Source of the DNA: Sphingomonas glaciei
Lineage (GTDB): Bacteria; Pseudomonadota; Alphaproteobacteria; Sphingomonadales; Sphingomonadaceae
Length of the DNA stretch: 64,000 nt
Direction of reading: 5' to 3'
Assembly: GCF_023380025.1 (NCBI RefSeq)
Contig: NZ_CP097253.1
Location: 2,389,001 to 2,453,000, forward strand
Shown here: positions 44,632 through 54,074 of the stretch, in pieces
Numbering within the stretch: position 1 is the stretch's first letter
Layout of the letters: every line of letters begins with the position of its first letter
Program-made: the position numbers and the translations under genes
Notes under the pieces: generated by a model
Told to the model about the DNA's origin: nothing
Database searches by the model: none
What the model saw: the letters and a program-made list of their open reading frames with translations, nothing else

Positions 44632-44822
44632 TAAGGGAGTAAGTGCGCGGCGTCACTAACCTGGATTAGCCTAAGCAAAGGTTACCGGCTGCCGGCGCCG
44701 AGGGGCTGCGCGAGGCCGGACCGGCGAGGGCAGAGGACTTAATCTGCGGCGTCCGACGGTGCGCGCCAGCGGTCGCCTACAATGGAGGCACCAACCCTGC
44801 CAGCTTCGGATATCGACGATCC

Positions 44823-46532
44823 ATGGCCACTTCGGGCACGCCGCCAGCAATACCCGACCGGTTCGAGCTGATGCTCGACCAGTCGGCGACGGCGGCCATC
44901 TGCGCCGGAGCGGACAATCTCATCCTCAGCTGGAATGCCGCGGCCGAAGCCATGTTCGGGCATTCGCGCGAGGAAGCGCTGGGTCGGCCGCTGACGATCA
45001 TCATCCCGCCCGCCGTGCGCGCGGCGCATGAGGCCGGGCTTGCCCGGGCCGTGAAATATGGCGCGTCCCGGCTCGCCGGTCATGCGGTGGAGATCATGGC
45101 GCTGCATGCCGATGGGCATGAACTGCCGGTCGACCTGTCGCTGTCGCTATGGAAGGAGGGTGGCAGCATCGTGTTCGGCGCGCTGATCCGCGACGTCACC
45201 GACCGACGGGCGACCATGAATCGGCTCGAGCATCTGGCGCATTGCGACACGCTGACGACCCTGCCCAACCGGGCTGCCCTGTCGGCCAGGCTGGAGGCGA
45301 ATATCGAGCAAGGACCCTGTTCGTTGCTGATGCTCGACCTCGACGGGTTCAAGCATGTCAACGACAGCCTCGGCCACTCCGCCGGAGACCGGCTTCTGGT
45401 CCGGGTCGCGCAAAGGTTGGTGAAGGTGACTCGGGGGGCGGATGAATTCGTTGCGCGGCTGGGCGGGGACGAATTCGCGCTGCTGGTGACTCAGTGCGAC
45501 GACATGTTCCGGATCGACAATCTCGCCTCCGCGATCAAGAAGGCGCTGAGCCTGCCGTTCGAGATCGGCGGGCAGTCGGTGTTTATCGGCACCAGCATCG
45601 GCATCGCCATGTCCCCGCACAATGCAGCCACCGCCGATACCTTGCTGGCACGTGCGGACCTTGCCCTCTACAGCGCCAAGAGCAGCGGCGGCGGTACCCG
45701 CTGCTTCTTCATGCCGAGCATGCAGAACCGGTCGGAGCAGAGGCTTCGGCTGAGCAACGAGCTGCGCCAGGCGTTCACCGCGCGCGAGTTCGAATTGTGG
45801 TACCAGCCGCAACTGTCGCTGCCCGACCACGGGTTGCTGGGGGTCGAGGCGCTGCTGCGCTGGCGCCACCCGCGCCACGGCCTGCTCGCTCCCAACGCCT
45901 TTCTCGACGTCTTGTCGGAGAGCCCGATCGCGGAAGAGGTTGGCGAATGGATCCTCGACGAAGCCTGCGCGGCGGTGGCGCGGTGGAAGCGCCAGGGGCT
46001 CGGCACCATCCGGGTCGGGGTCAATCTGTTCCCGGCGCAGCTTCGGACTGAGCGGCTGTACGACGTCGTCGCCGACGCCATCGCCCGCCATCAATTGCGG
46101 CCCTCGCAGCTCGAGGTGGAGATAACCGAGAACACCGTGCTGCGCTTCAACGAACCGTCGACCGCCGCGCTGCGACGGCTGAAGGAGCAGGGTGTCGGGA
46201 TTGCGTTCGACGATTTCGGGACCGGCTTCGCCTCGCTCAGCATGTTGCAGCAGTTTCCGCTGACCCGGCTCAAGATCGATCGCAGCTTCATCGCCGAGAT
46301 CCACGATCGTCCGGGCGATGCCGAGATCGTCCGTTCGCTGCTGTGCATGGCCAACAGCTTCGACCTTGAGGTGATCGCCGAAGGGGTGGAGACGGCGGAA
46401 CAGGAGCAGGTGCTGCGCGACATCGGCTGCGTCGCGGCGCAGGGGTTCCGCTACGGCAAGCCGATGGACGCGGGCTCGATCGCCGCCTTCCTGCGCCGGC
46501 GGGGCGATGCCGGGCTGGTCGAGGCGGGCTGA
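44823..46532 (+). CDS. PAS-GGDEF-EAL cyclic-di-GMP turnover protein
   Basis: 569-residue soluble protein. PAS domain at about 10-135 (NLILSWNAAAEAMFGHSREEALG). GGDEF domain about 140-300: TLPNRAALSARL, DLDGFKHVNDSLGHSAGDRLL and an intact active site RLGGDEFALL. EAL domain about 310-560: LLGVEALLRWRHP, VEITENTVL, FDDFGTGFASLSMLQQFPLTRLKIDRSFI and IAEGVETAEQ, all catalytic residues preserved. It could make or degrade cyclic-di-GMP; which activity dominates is not visible from sequence. No membrane segments, so sensing is cytosolic. Confidence 0.93.
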   Translation: MATSGTPPAIPDRFELMLDQSATAAICAGADNLILSWNAAAEAMFGHSREEALGRPLTIIIPPAVRAAHEAGLARAVKYGASRLAGHAVEIMALHADGHELPVDLSLSLWKEGGSIVFGALIRDVTDRRATMNRLEHLAHCDTLTTLPNRAALSARLEANIEQGPCSLLMLDLDGFKHVNDSLGHSAGDRLLVRVAQRLVKVTRGADEFVARLGGDEFALLVTQCDDMFRIDNLASAIKKALSLPFEIGGQSVFIGTSIGIAMSPHNAATADTLLARADLALYSAKSSGGGTRCFFMPSMQNRSEQRLRLSNELRQAFTAREFELWYQPQLSLPDHGLLGVEALLRWRHPRHGLLAPNAFLDVLSESPIAEEVGEWILDEACAAVARWKRQGLGTIRVGVNLFPAQLRTERLYDVVADAIARHQLRPSQLEVEITENTVLRFNEPSTAALRRLKEQGVGIAFDDFGTGFASLSMLQQFPLTRLKIDRSFIAEIHDRPGDAEIVRSLLCMANSFDLEVIAEGVETAEQEQVLRDIGCVAAQGFRYGKPMDAGSIAAFLRRRGDAGLVEAG

Positions 46533-46541
46533 AGCGCCGGC

Positions 46542-47267
46542 TCAGGCGCGGGTCGCGGCGAGCAGATAGTTGAGGCTGAGGTCCTGGCTGAGGTGCAGTC
46601 CGCGGCCCGGCGAAAAGGCGATGCCGCGGGTGGCGGTGACGGCCAGTCCGGCCTCGCCCAGCAATGCGGAAAGCTGGTCTGGGCTCAGGAACTGGTCGTA
46701 ATCGTGGGTCCCGCGCGGAATCCGGCCGGTGCCTTCGGCCAGCGTGATGGTCAGCAGCCGCGACCAGGCGGTGCGGGCGGGCGTGCTCATCACCAAGAGG
46801 CCGCCGGGCGCGAGGCGATCGGCCAGCGCCCGGACAAAGGATGCGGGATCGGCGACATGCTCGATCACCTCCAGCGCGGTGACGAGGTCGAATTGCCCGT
46901 CCAGCGCCGCCACTTCCCCCGCGACGTAGCGGATCGCCAGGCCGCTGGCGCCGGCGTGGGTGCGCGCCGCCTCGACCAGTTCGGGTGCGGCATCGACCCC
47001 GGTGACATGCGCGCCGAGCCGAGCGAGCGGTTCGGCCAGCAACCCGGCGCCGCACCCGACGTCGAGCGCGGCCAGGCCGTCGAGCGGGCGGAGCGAGCGC
47101 TCGTCGGAGGCGAAATGATGGTCGATCGCCTCGCGGATGAAGGACAGCCGGACCGGGTTCAGCCGATGCAGCATCGCCGAGCTGCCCCTGGGGTCCCACC
47201 AGTCGGCGGCCATCGCGCCGAAGTGGGCGGCTTCGGAGGGGCGGATGCTGGTGCTTGTCTCGCTCAT
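46542..47267 (-). CDS. ubiG: Ubiquinone biosynthesis O-methyltransferase UbiG
   Basis: 241 residues. AdoMet-binding motif I ALDVGCGAGLLAEPLARLGAHVTGVDAA, FDLVTALEVIEHVADPASFV and PGGLLVMSTPARTAWSRLLTI match UbiG; the N-terminal FGAMAADWWDPRGSSAMLHRLNPVRLSFI is characteristic. Performs both O-methylations of ubiquinone synthesis. Divergent from lysC, the common alphaproteobacterial order. Confidence 0.94.
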   Translation of the reverse strand: MSETSTSIRPSEAAHFGAMAADWWDPRGSSAMLHRLNPVRLSFIREAIDHHFASDERSLRPLDGLAALDVGCGAGLLAEPLARLGAHVTGVDAAPELVEAARTHAGASGLAIRYVAGEVAALDGQFDLVTALEVIEHVADPASFVRALADRLAPGGLLVMSTPARTAWSRLLTITLAEGTGRIPRGTHDYDQFLSPDQLSALLGEAGLAVTATRGIAFSPGRGLHLSQDLSLNYLLAATRA

Positions 47268-47314
47268 GGTGCGTCCCTAACAGGACCGCGCTATGCGGGC
47301 CACATTCACAGCAA

Positions 47315-47384
47315 TCGTTCGCCCTGAGCGCAGTCGAAGGGTGTTAGCGCGAGCGTGCTTCGACTTCGCTCAGCACGAACGATC
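47315..47384. repeat. REP-like inverted repeat between ubiG and lysC
   Basis: Left arm TCGTTCGCCCTGAGCG... (47315-47340, ending GTCGAAGG) and right arm CTTCGACTTCGCTCAGCACG... (about 47358-47384) are imperfect reverse complements separated by a short spacer. The left arm recurs at 63584-63609, so this belongs to a dispersed repeat family of the genome. It lies directly before the lysC start and could affect its transcript leader. Confidence 0.75.
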
Positions 47385-47408
47385 CGTTTTGAACGGCGAG
47401 GCGCCCTG

Positions 47409-48647
47409 ATGGCCCGCGTCGTCATGAAATTCGGCGGCACCTCGATGGCGGGGATGGAGCGTATCCGCTCGGTCGCCGAGCGGGTCCGGCGCGAGGTCGA
47501 CGCGGGGCATGAGGTGGCGGTGGTGGTGTCGGCGATGGCCGGCGAGACCGACCGGCTGGTGCAGATGTGCCGAGAGGCCGCCCCGCTCTACGATCCGCGC
47601 GAATATGACGTGGTGGTGGCGAGCGGCGAGCAGGTGACCAGCGGCCTGCTGGCGATCACCTTGCAGGGCATGGGGGTCAAGGCGCGATCCTACATGGGCT
47701 GGCAGCTGCCGATCCGCGCCTCGGGCCATGTCAGCGCGCTGATCGAGACGATCGACGTCAGCGTCCTCGACCGCGCTTTCGCGGCTGGCGGGGTGGCGGT
47801 AATCCCGGGCTTCCAGGGCGTGACCGGGGAGGGCGCGCTGGCGACTCTGGGCCGTGGCGGTTCCGACACCTCGGCAGTCGCGCTGGCGGTGGCGATGAAG
47901 GCCGACCGCTGCGACATCTACACCGACGTCGACGGGGTCTACACCACCGATCCCAGGATCGTGCCGCGCGCGGCCAAGATCGAGGCCATCACCTATGAGG
48001 AGATGCTCGAACTGGCCTCGGTCGGGGCCAAGGTGCTGCAGACCCGCTCGGTCGGGCTGGCGATGCGCTTCAACATGCCGCTGCAGGTGCTGTCCTCGTT
48101 CGAGGACCGGCCGGGAACGATCATCGCCGGGGAACAGGCGGTCGAGGAACGAAACATGGAACGCAACATCATCACGGGCATCGCCCATGACCTCAACGAG
48201 GCCCGGATCACGCTGGCCGGGCTGCCCGACCGGCCCGGCGCGGTGGCGGCGATCTTCCGCCCGCTGGCGGCGGCCAACATCAATGTCGACATGATCGTCC
48301 AGTCGGTCGCCCGCAGCGGGCAGCCGTCCGACCTGACCTTCACCGTGCCGACCGCCAGCCTGCCCGAAACGGTGGCCGAGCTGGAAAAGATCAAGGCCGA
48401 AGCAGGGTTCGCCGAGGTCCTGACCGACACCGACGTGGTCAAGATCAGCGCGGTCGGGGTGGGCATGCGCTCCAACGCCGGTATCGCCGCCAAGATGTTC
48501 GACACGCTGGCCGAGCGGGGGATCAACCTCCTCGCCATCACCACCAGCGAGATCAAGGTCAGCGTGCTGATCCCCGAAGCCTATACCGAGCTTGCGGTGC
48601 GCGTCCTGCACACCGCCTTCGGCCTCGACCAGGAGCGTGTTGCTTGA
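47409..48647 (+). CDS. lysC: Aspartate kinase
   Basis: 412 residues; phosphorylates aspartate at the head of the lysine, threonine and methionine pathways. Kinase domain: VMKFGGTSMAGMERIRSV, LGRGGSDTSAVALAVAM, CDIYTDVDGVYTTDPRIVP. Two ACT domains in the C-terminus (VAAIFRPLAAANINVDMIVQS and VGMRSNAGIAAKMFDTLAERGINLLAITTSEIKVSVLI) indicate feedback control by lysine/threonine. ATG 47409 begins the standard N-terminus. Confidence 0.95.
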   Translation: MARVVMKFGGTSMAGMERIRSVAERVRREVDAGHEVAVVVSAMAGETDRLVQMCREAAPLYDPREYDVVVASGEQVTSGLLAITLQGMGVKARSYMGWQLPIRASGHVSALIETIDVSVLDRAFAAGGVAVIPGFQGVTGEGALATLGRGGSDTSAVALAVAMKADRCDIYTDVDGVYTTDPRIVPRAAKIEAITYEEMLELASVGAKVLQTRSVGLAMRFNMPLQVLSSFEDRPGTIIAGEQAVEERNMERNIITGIAHDLNEARITLAGLPDRPGAVAAIFRPLAAANINVDMIVQSVARSGQPSDLTFTVPTASLPETVAELEKIKAEAGFAEVLTDTDVVKISAVGVGMRSNAGIAAKMFDTLAERGINLLAITTSEIKVSVLIPEAYTELAVRVLHTAFGLDQERVA

Positions 48648-49648
48648 GCCGTCTCGACGCATTGATGGCGCGCGGCGCCGACTTCCTTGGCACCCGCTAC
48701 GCGATCATGGGCGGGGCGATGAGCTGGGTCAGCGAGCGCAACCTGGTGGCGGCGATCAGCAACGCCGGCGGGTTCGGCGTGATCGCCTGCGGGGCGATGA
48801 ACCCGGAGCTGCTCGACACCGAGATCGCCGAGACGAAAAAGCGGACCGACAAGCCGTTCGGGGTCAACCTCATCACCATGCACCCGCAGCTGACCGAGCT
48901 GATCGAGATGTGCGGACGGCACCGGGTCGGACACATCGTCCTGGCCGGCGGCCTGCCACCCAGCGGGGCGATCGACCGGATCAAGGCGACCGGCGCCAAG
49001 CTGATCGCCTTTGCCCCGGCGCTGAGCCTGGCCAAGAAATTGATGCGCTCGGGCGCCGACGCCATCGTGATCGAGGGAATGGAAGCGGGCGGTCACATCG
49101 GCCCGGTGTCGACCACCGTGCTGGCGCAGGAAATCCTGCCGCACATGGCCGAGCAGATCCCGGTATTCCTGGCCGGCGGGATCGGCCGAGGCGAGGCGAT
49201 CGCGGCCTATCTGGAGATGGGGGCGGCGGGCGTCCAGCTCGGCACCCGGTTCGTGTGCGCCACCGAGAGCATCGCCCATGCCAACTTCAAGAAAGCCTTC
49301 ATCCGCGCCAGTGCGCGCGATGCGGTGCCGAGCATCCAGATCGATCCGCGCCTGCCGGTGATCCCGGTCCGCGCCTTGAAGAACAAGGAAACCGAGCGCT
49401 TCGCCGCCAAGCAGCGCGAGATCGCCGAGCAGCTCGACGGCAAGGCGCTGGAGATGGCCGAGGCGCAGTTGCAGATCGAGCATTACTGGGCTGGCGCGCT
49501 GCGCCGCGCGGTGATCGACGGCGACGTCGAGACCGGCAGCGTGATGGCCGGCCAGTCGGTCGGCATGGTCACCGGGGAACAGCCGACCGCCGCCATCATC
49601 GCCGAGCTAGTCGGTGAGGCGGAGGCCGCGCTCGAGCGACGGTCCTGA
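48644..49648 (+). CDS. Nitronate monooxygenase / 2-nitropropane dioxygenase family
   Basis: 334-residue FMN-dependent TIM-barrel. Start is a TTG overlapping the lysC stop (TTGA), then RGADFLGTRYAIMGGAMSWVSERNLVAAISNAGGFGVIACGAM, VNLITMHPQL, IVIEGMEAGGHIGP (HxGP motif), VFLAGGIGRGEAIAAYLEMGAAGVQLGTRFV. The family oxidises nitronates or reduces enoyl substrates; the coupling to lysC is unusual and gives no clear function hint. Confidence 0.9.
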   Translation: MSRLDALMARGADFLGTRYAIMGGAMSWVSERNLVAAISNAGGFGVIACGAMNPELLDTEIAETKKRTDKPFGVNLITMHPQLTELIEMCGRHRVGHIVLAGGLPPSGAIDRIKATGAKLIAFAPALSLAKKLMRSGADAIVIEGMEAGGHIGPVSTTVLAQEILPHMAEQIPVFLAGGIGRGEAIAAYLEMGAAGVQLGTRFVCATESIAHANFKKAFIRASARDAVPSIQIDPRLPVIPVRALKNKETERFAAKQREIAEQLDGKALEMAEAQLQIEHYWAGALRRAVIDGDVETGSVMAGQSVGMVTGEQPTAAIIAELVGEAEAALERRS

Positions 49649-49649
49649 A

Positions 49650-49670
49650 GGCAGGTGCGGCGCGCCTGCC
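49650..49670 (+). terminator. Candidate hairpin after the nitronate monooxygenase gene
   Basis: GGCAGGTG and CGCCTGCC form an 8-base stem (one G-T pair) around CGGCG directly after the stop codon. No T-run follows, so termination is uncertain. Confidence 0.4.
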
Positions 49671-49725
49671 ATTGCCCTATGACGCGGGCAATTGAAGACG
49701 GGGCCGGGAGTCGTCGACCGCAGCC

Positions 49726-50643
49726 ATGACCAATCATTACCGAACCCTCGGGGTCGACCCGCAGGCCGAAACGGTGGTGATCCGCGGCGCCTACTTGGCG
49801 CTGATCCGTCGCTATCACCCGGACAAGGGCGGCGAGGAGGCCGATCCTGCCCGAGCCCAGGCGGTGACCGCGGCGTGGGACGTGCTGCGCGATCCCGAGC
49901 GGCGGGCAGCCTATGACGAGACTCGGCAGGCGCGCTTTCAGCCGGAGGGCGGAAGCGTCGTTGGTCCGGCCGTGCTCAGCACCCGGGCCCGGGTGCGCGG
50001 CGGGGCGGCGGGGCGCAACCTGTTCCTGCTGCTTGCCGCCGGGACGATCGGGCTCGGCTGGTGGGCGCTGGGCCAGCCGCAGCTTGCCCCGCCGGTCACG
50101 GCCGCTGCGCCGCCGATCCGAGTGGCCGAAGCCGCTCGGCCCGAACCTGCGGTTAGGCCGGTGGACGACGAACTTTCCGCGCGGCGACAGGCCGACGTCG
50201 AGGAAGAGCAGCCTCCGCTTCCCGACGTCACCCGCGAGCCCGAGGTCGAGGCGCAAGTCGTCCTGCCGCCCTTGCCGGTGAAGGATCCGGTGCGGATGCC
50301 CGTGCGGACCGCCGACAATCAGCCGACGGTCCGCCGGGCCACTGCCCTCGAGCGAACCGAGATGGCGGCCAGGGTGCCGACCAAGGCATTGTCCCGTCCG
50401 GCTGCGAAGGCCGCCGCGGCACCGGCACCGGCACGGCCGAGCATCGACCTGGCCCCGCTCGAACGGCATCTGAAGCTGTTGACCGACCAGAGCCTGCGCT
50501 ACGGCACCGAGGCAAAGCGCAGCCGGCTGACCGCCACGCGCGAACAATTCGTCGCCCGGCTGGGCCGCTGCGATAGCGAGGGCTGCAAGCGCGACACCTA
50601 TCTCCGCCGCAACGCCGAAATCGGCGAGATCATGCGCAATTGA
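49726..50643 (+). CDS. J-domain protein with membrane helix
   Basis: 305 residues. The J domain at residues 1-70 has YRTLGVDPQAETVVIRGAYLALIRRYHPDKGG with the essential HPD, so it should stimulate a DnaK ATPase. One hydrophobic helix near 100 (LFLLLAAGTIGLGWWAL) anchors the protein, followed by a Pro/Ala-rich linker and a short C-terminal helical part with Cys residues (GRCDSEGCKRDTYL). Client not known. It ends in a region with a strong hairpin. Confidence 0.85.
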   Translation: MTNHYRTLGVDPQAETVVIRGAYLALIRRYHPDKGGEEADPARAQAVTAAWDVLRDPERRAAYDETRQARFQPEGGSVVGPAVLSTRARVRGGAAGRNLFLLLAAGTIGLGWWALGQPQLAPPVTAAAPPIRVAEAARPEPAVRPVDDELSARRQADVEEEQPPLPDVTREPEVEAQVVLPPLPVKDPVRMPVRTADNQPTVRRATALERTEMAARVPTKALSRPAAKAAAAPAPARPSIDLAPLERHLKLLTDQSLRYGTEAKRSRLTATREQFVARLGRCDSEGCKRDTYLRRNAEIGEIMRN

Positions 50644-50696
50644 AAGGTCTGGCCCGCGGCATGTCCGGGCACGGCCTGCCCCACGGAAACGCGATG

Positions 50697-50733
50697 AGCA
50701 GGCCCGGGCGGCTCCGTGCCTCCCGGGCCTGCT
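50697..50733. terminator. Strong hairpin between convergent genes
   Basis: AGCAGGCCCGGG (50697-50708) and CCCGGGCCTGCT (50722-50733) form a perfect 12-base stem with a 13-base loop, between the J-domain gene (plus) and the OMP gene (minus, ending at 50738). A bidirectional terminator is likely, although T-runs are missing. Confidence 0.6.
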
Positions 50734-50737
50734 ATCC

Positions 50738-51583
50738 TCAGAAGCGCAGGCTGGCAGTGACCTTTGCGCTGTGCGAGCGGAACCGGTCGTCGGTGCGCTG
50801 GAACTGGGTGCCGGCGGCATTGACCAGCACGAACGGATTGGTGGTGGCCGGGGCGGTGCCGCGGGTCACGTCGATCCGGTTGTCGCCATCGTCTTTGATC
50901 GAGGAATAGAGGTAGAGCAGCCCGATCGAGAGGTTGCCGCCGAGCCGCTGCTCGACTCCCCCGCCGGCGCGATAGCCCCAGCCGCTGGTCCGCGCGTCGG
51001 TGACCGCAAAGGCATTGGCGGTGTTGCTGCTGGCGAAACTGTTGCGGAACCGGCCGTGGATCGCTCCGGCGGTGGCGTAGAGCAGCGTGTCGTCGAGCGC
51101 GACGCCGGCGCGGGCGCGAAGCCCGAAGCTGTCGCGCAATTCGCGCGTCAGGACGTAATTGGCCGGCGTGGTCGAAAAGGCCGAGACGCTGTCCTTGAGG
51201 TTGCTGCGATCATATTCGCCGACCACGCCGACGACCAGATTGCCGAGCGCCATGTCGTAGCCGACGTGGGCGCCATACTCGACCGCCTGGTCGCCATTGT
51301 CGCACCCGCCGTTGGGAGTGACGCCCTGGGCGCGGCCGTCGCAGAAGCCGGGCGAAAAGGCATTGGCGCCGCCGCTGGTGCGGACCGTGTCGGTGAAGGT
51401 GCCGTCGCGATTGGTGTCGAACAGCACCTGCGGCCGGTCGTTGTCGATGTTGCCGATGCCGGCCTGGCCGCCGACGTAGGGGCCGCTCCAGCGGGCGGCG
51501 TTGCTTTGCGCCGAAGCAGGCGAAAGGGCGGTCGCGGCAAGGGTTGCCGCCAGCAGGCTGGCGGCGAGAGGACGAACGCTCAT
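50738..51583 (-). CDS. Outer membrane beta-barrel protein (OmpA/porin-like small barrel)
   Basis: 281 residues. Signal peptide MSVRPLAASLLAATLAATALSPASAQ, then WSGPYVGGQAGIG, the start of an 8-strand type barrel, with VEYGAHVGYDMALGNLVVGVVGEYDRSNL and a C-terminal SAKVTASLRF ending in Phe. This matches the Omp25/Hbp-like porin family of alphaproteobacteria. An extracellular loop near 50-80 contains two Cys. Start ATG 51583 gives the signal peptide; function probably structural or adhesin-like. Confidence 0.85.
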   Translation of the reverse strand: MSVRPLAASLLAATLAATALSPASAQSNAARWSGPYVGGQAGIGNIDNDRPQVLFDTNRDGTFTDTVRTSGGANAFSPGFCDGRAQGVTPNGGCDNGDQAVEYGAHVGYDMALGNLVVGVVGEYDRSNLKDSVSAFSTTPANYVLTRELRDSFGLRARAGVALDDTLLYATAGAIHGRFRNSFASSNTANAFAVTDARTSGWGYRAGGGVEQRLGGNLSIGLLYLYSSIKDDGDNRIDVTRGTAPATTNPFVLVNAAGTQFQRTDDRFRSHSAKVTASLRF

Positions 51584-51735
51584 GAAAGGGAGTCTCCGGG
51601 TGATTGGCAAGTCTAGACGCCTCAAACTACGGCCCGGGCCCGCGAACGGATGACATCGGACGCGAATTTTGCTTCGACCGGACTGCCACGGCCGCGCCGC
51701 TTGGCCCTTTGCCACGTTCCTGATAGCGCTTGAGA

Positions 51736-54000
51736 ATGCCGCTGACCGCCGCCAACTCCGCCCGCGAGATCCTGACCGGGCTTCACCAGTTGATGGCCAG
51801 GCGGGGGTCGGCGCAGGCCAAGCTGGACCTCACGGTAGACCTGATCGCCGAGGCGATGGGCAGCGAGGTCTGCTCGATCTACCTGCTGCGCGAACAGTCG
51901 CTGGAATTGTTCGCCACCCACGGCCTCAACAAGGAGGCGGTGCACGTGACCCGGCTGTCGCCCGGGCAGGGGCTGGTCGGGACGATCGCCGCCGAGGGGC
52001 GGATCCTGAATTTGGCCGAGGCCAGCACCCACCCGGCGTTCGCCTATCGCCCGGAGACGGGGGAGGATCGCTTCCACAGCTTTGCCGGCGTGCCGATCAT
52101 CTTCCGCGAACGCAGCGTCGGGGTGCTTGCGGTCCAGCATGCCGATCCGCGCGCCTATGCCGAGGTCGAGATCGAGGCGCTGCAGACGGTCGCGATGGTG
52201 CTGTCCGAATTGATCGCCGGCGCGCGGCTGACCGACGGCACCGCGCGCCGCGGCGGCCAGCGCGAGGGGATGGTGCGGCTGGCCGGGCTCAAGCTGGTGT
52301 CGGGCATGGCGCGGGGCACCGCGGTGTTCCACGAACCCCGCGTGGTGGTCGAGCAGACCGTCGCCGACGATCCCGAACTGGAGCGCAGCCGGGTCATCTC
52401 CGCCTTCGCCAAGATGCGGACCCAGATCGAGAACATGACCCGCGAGGCGGAGTTCGGCACCGCCGGCGAGCATCAGGAAATCCTCGAGACCTACAAGATG
52501 TTCGCCTATGACGAAGGCTGGGTCCGGCGGATCAACCTGGCGATCGACAGCGGGCTGACCGCCGAAGCGGCGATCGAGCGGGTCCAGCAACGCACTCGCG
52601 CCCGGATGCTGGAGATCGACGATCCGATCCTCAAGGAGCGGATGCACGACCTCGAGGACCTGTCCAACCGGCTGATGCGGATCGTCAGCGGGCGGATGGG
52701 AACCGCGGCGCAGACCGGCCTGCCGAGCGATTCGGTGCTGATCGCCAAGAGCCTGGGGCCGGCTGAACTGCTCGAATATGATCGCCGCCGGCTGAAGGCG
52801 GTGGTGCTGGAGGAAGGCTCGCTCACCGCCCACGTCACCATCGTCGCCCGCGCCATGGGGGTGCCGGTGATCGGTCGGGTCAAGGACATTGGCCATACCG
52901 CCGCCGAGGGCGACACCGTGCTGGTCGACGGCAACCAGGGCAGCCTGGTGGTGCGCCCGACCCGGGCGGTAACCAGTGCGTTCGAGACGCGGATGGCGAT
53001 GGGGCAGAAGCGCCGCGCCGAATTCGCCGCCATCCGCTCTCTCCCCCCGATCAGCAAGGACGGGGTGCGCGCGACATTGATGGTCAATGCCGGCCTGGCC
53101 GAGGACGCCGGGGCGCTCGACGCCACCGGGGCCGACGGAATCGGCCTGTTCCGGACCGAGTTCCAGTTCCTGGTCTCCGCCGCGCTGCCCGGCCGCGACG
53201 CGCAATATCGCCTCTATCGCCAGGTGCTGGAAGCGGCGGGTGACCGGCCGGTGGTGTTCCGCACCGTCGACATCGGCGGCGACAAGGCGCTGCCCTACCT
53301 TGCCGACGCCACCGACGAGGCCGAGAATCCGGCGATGGGCTGGCGCGCGCTTCGGCTCAGCCTCGACCGCTCGACGCTGATGAAGGCGCAGGCCCGCGCT
53401 CTGATCGAGGCGGCCGAGGGGCGGGTGCTTCGGGTCATGTTCCCGATGATCTCCGAACCGTGGGAATATGAGGAAGCGCGGACCCTGTTCGAAGCGCAGA
53501 TCGAGTGGGTCAAGGCGCGCCGCCCCGGCCCGGCGCGGGTCGAATTCGGGGCGATGCTGGAAGTGCCGAGCCTGGCCGAGATGCTCGATCAGCTGCTGCC
53601 GAGGATCAACTTCCTGTCGATCGGGACCAACGACCTGACGCAGTTCCTGTTCGCCGCCGATCGCGCCGATCCGCGGCTGGCCGAACGCTATGACTGGCTG
53701 AGCCCGGCGATCCTCCGCTTCCTCCGCCGCGTCGCTCGCGAAGCGGCGGCGGCAGGCGTACCGGTGCGGGTCTGCGGCGAAATGGGCGGGCGGCCGCTGG
53801 AGGCGATGGCCCTGATGGGGATCGGCATCCACAATTTCTCGATCACGCCGGCGGCGATCGGCCCGGTCAAGGCGATGATCCGCTCGCTTGACGTCGGCGC
53901 GGTGCGCGGCAAGCTCGAAGCATTGCTCGCCAAACCGCCACGGGACATGCGCAAGGCGCTAACCGACTGGGCCAAGCGGCATTCTGTCGCACTCGACTGA
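51736..54000 (+). CDS. ptsP: Phosphoenolpyruvate-protein phosphotransferase, nitrogen PTS (EI-Ntr)
   Basis: 754 residues. The N-terminal GAF domain (about 10-160, VCSIYLLREQSLELFATHGLN and FAGVPIIFRERSVGVLAVQH) precedes the EI core. The phosphohistidine lies in GSLTAHVTIVARAMGVP; GADGIGLFRTEFQFL, DIGGDKALPYL, MLEVPSLAEMLDQ, SIGTNDLTQFLFAADR and RVCGEMGGRPLEAMALMGIG are PEP-binding motifs. EI-Ntr starts a regulatory phosphorelay responding to nitrogen/carbon state. ATG 51736 fits the N-terminus better than the TTG two codons earlier. Confidence 0.94.
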   Translation: MPLTAANSAREILTGLHQLMARRGSAQAKLDLTVDLIAEAMGSEVCSIYLLREQSLELFATHGLNKEAVHVTRLSPGQGLVGTIAAEGRILNLAEASTHPAFAYRPETGEDRFHSFAGVPIIFRERSVGVLAVQHADPRAYAEVEIEALQTVAMVLSELIAGARLTDGTARRGGQREGMVRLAGLKLVSGMARGTAVFHEPRVVVEQTVADDPELERSRVISAFAKMRTQIENMTREAEFGTAGEHQEILETYKMFAYDEGWVRRINLAIDSGLTAEAAIERVQQRTRARMLEIDDPILKERMHDLEDLSNRLMRIVSGRMGTAAQTGLPSDSVLIAKSLGPAELLEYDRRRLKAVVLEEGSLTAHVTIVARAMGVPVIGRVKDIGHTAAEGDTVLVDGNQGSLVVRPTRAVTSAFETRMAMGQKRRAEFAAIRSLPPISKDGVRATLMVNAGLAEDAGALDATGADGIGLFRTEFQFLVSAALPGRDAQYRLYRQVLEAAGDRPVVFRTVDIGGDKALPYLADATDEAENPAMGWRALRLSLDRSTLMKAQARALIEAAEGRVLRVMFPMISEPWEYEEARTLFEAQIEWVKARRPGPARVEFGAMLEVPSLAEMLDQLLPRINFLSIGTNDLTQFLFAADRADPRLAERYDWLSPAILRFLRRVAREAAAAGVPVRVCGEMGGRPLEAMALMGIGIHNFSITPAAIGPVKAMIRSLDVGAVRGKLEALLAKPPRDMRKALTDWAKRHSVALD

Positions 54001-54074
54001 GCCGTTCAGATTGACGGGACCCGCACACCCCGCAACAACGGGCGCCAAAGCCTCGGGAGGGTGATCGACGCGTA

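Noticed and set aside
51622-53832. 736-residue open frame antisense to ptsP
   Set aside because: GC-rich codon bias opens the opposite strand; composition is His/Arg/Asp-rich without domains, while the sense strand encodes a complete ptsP.
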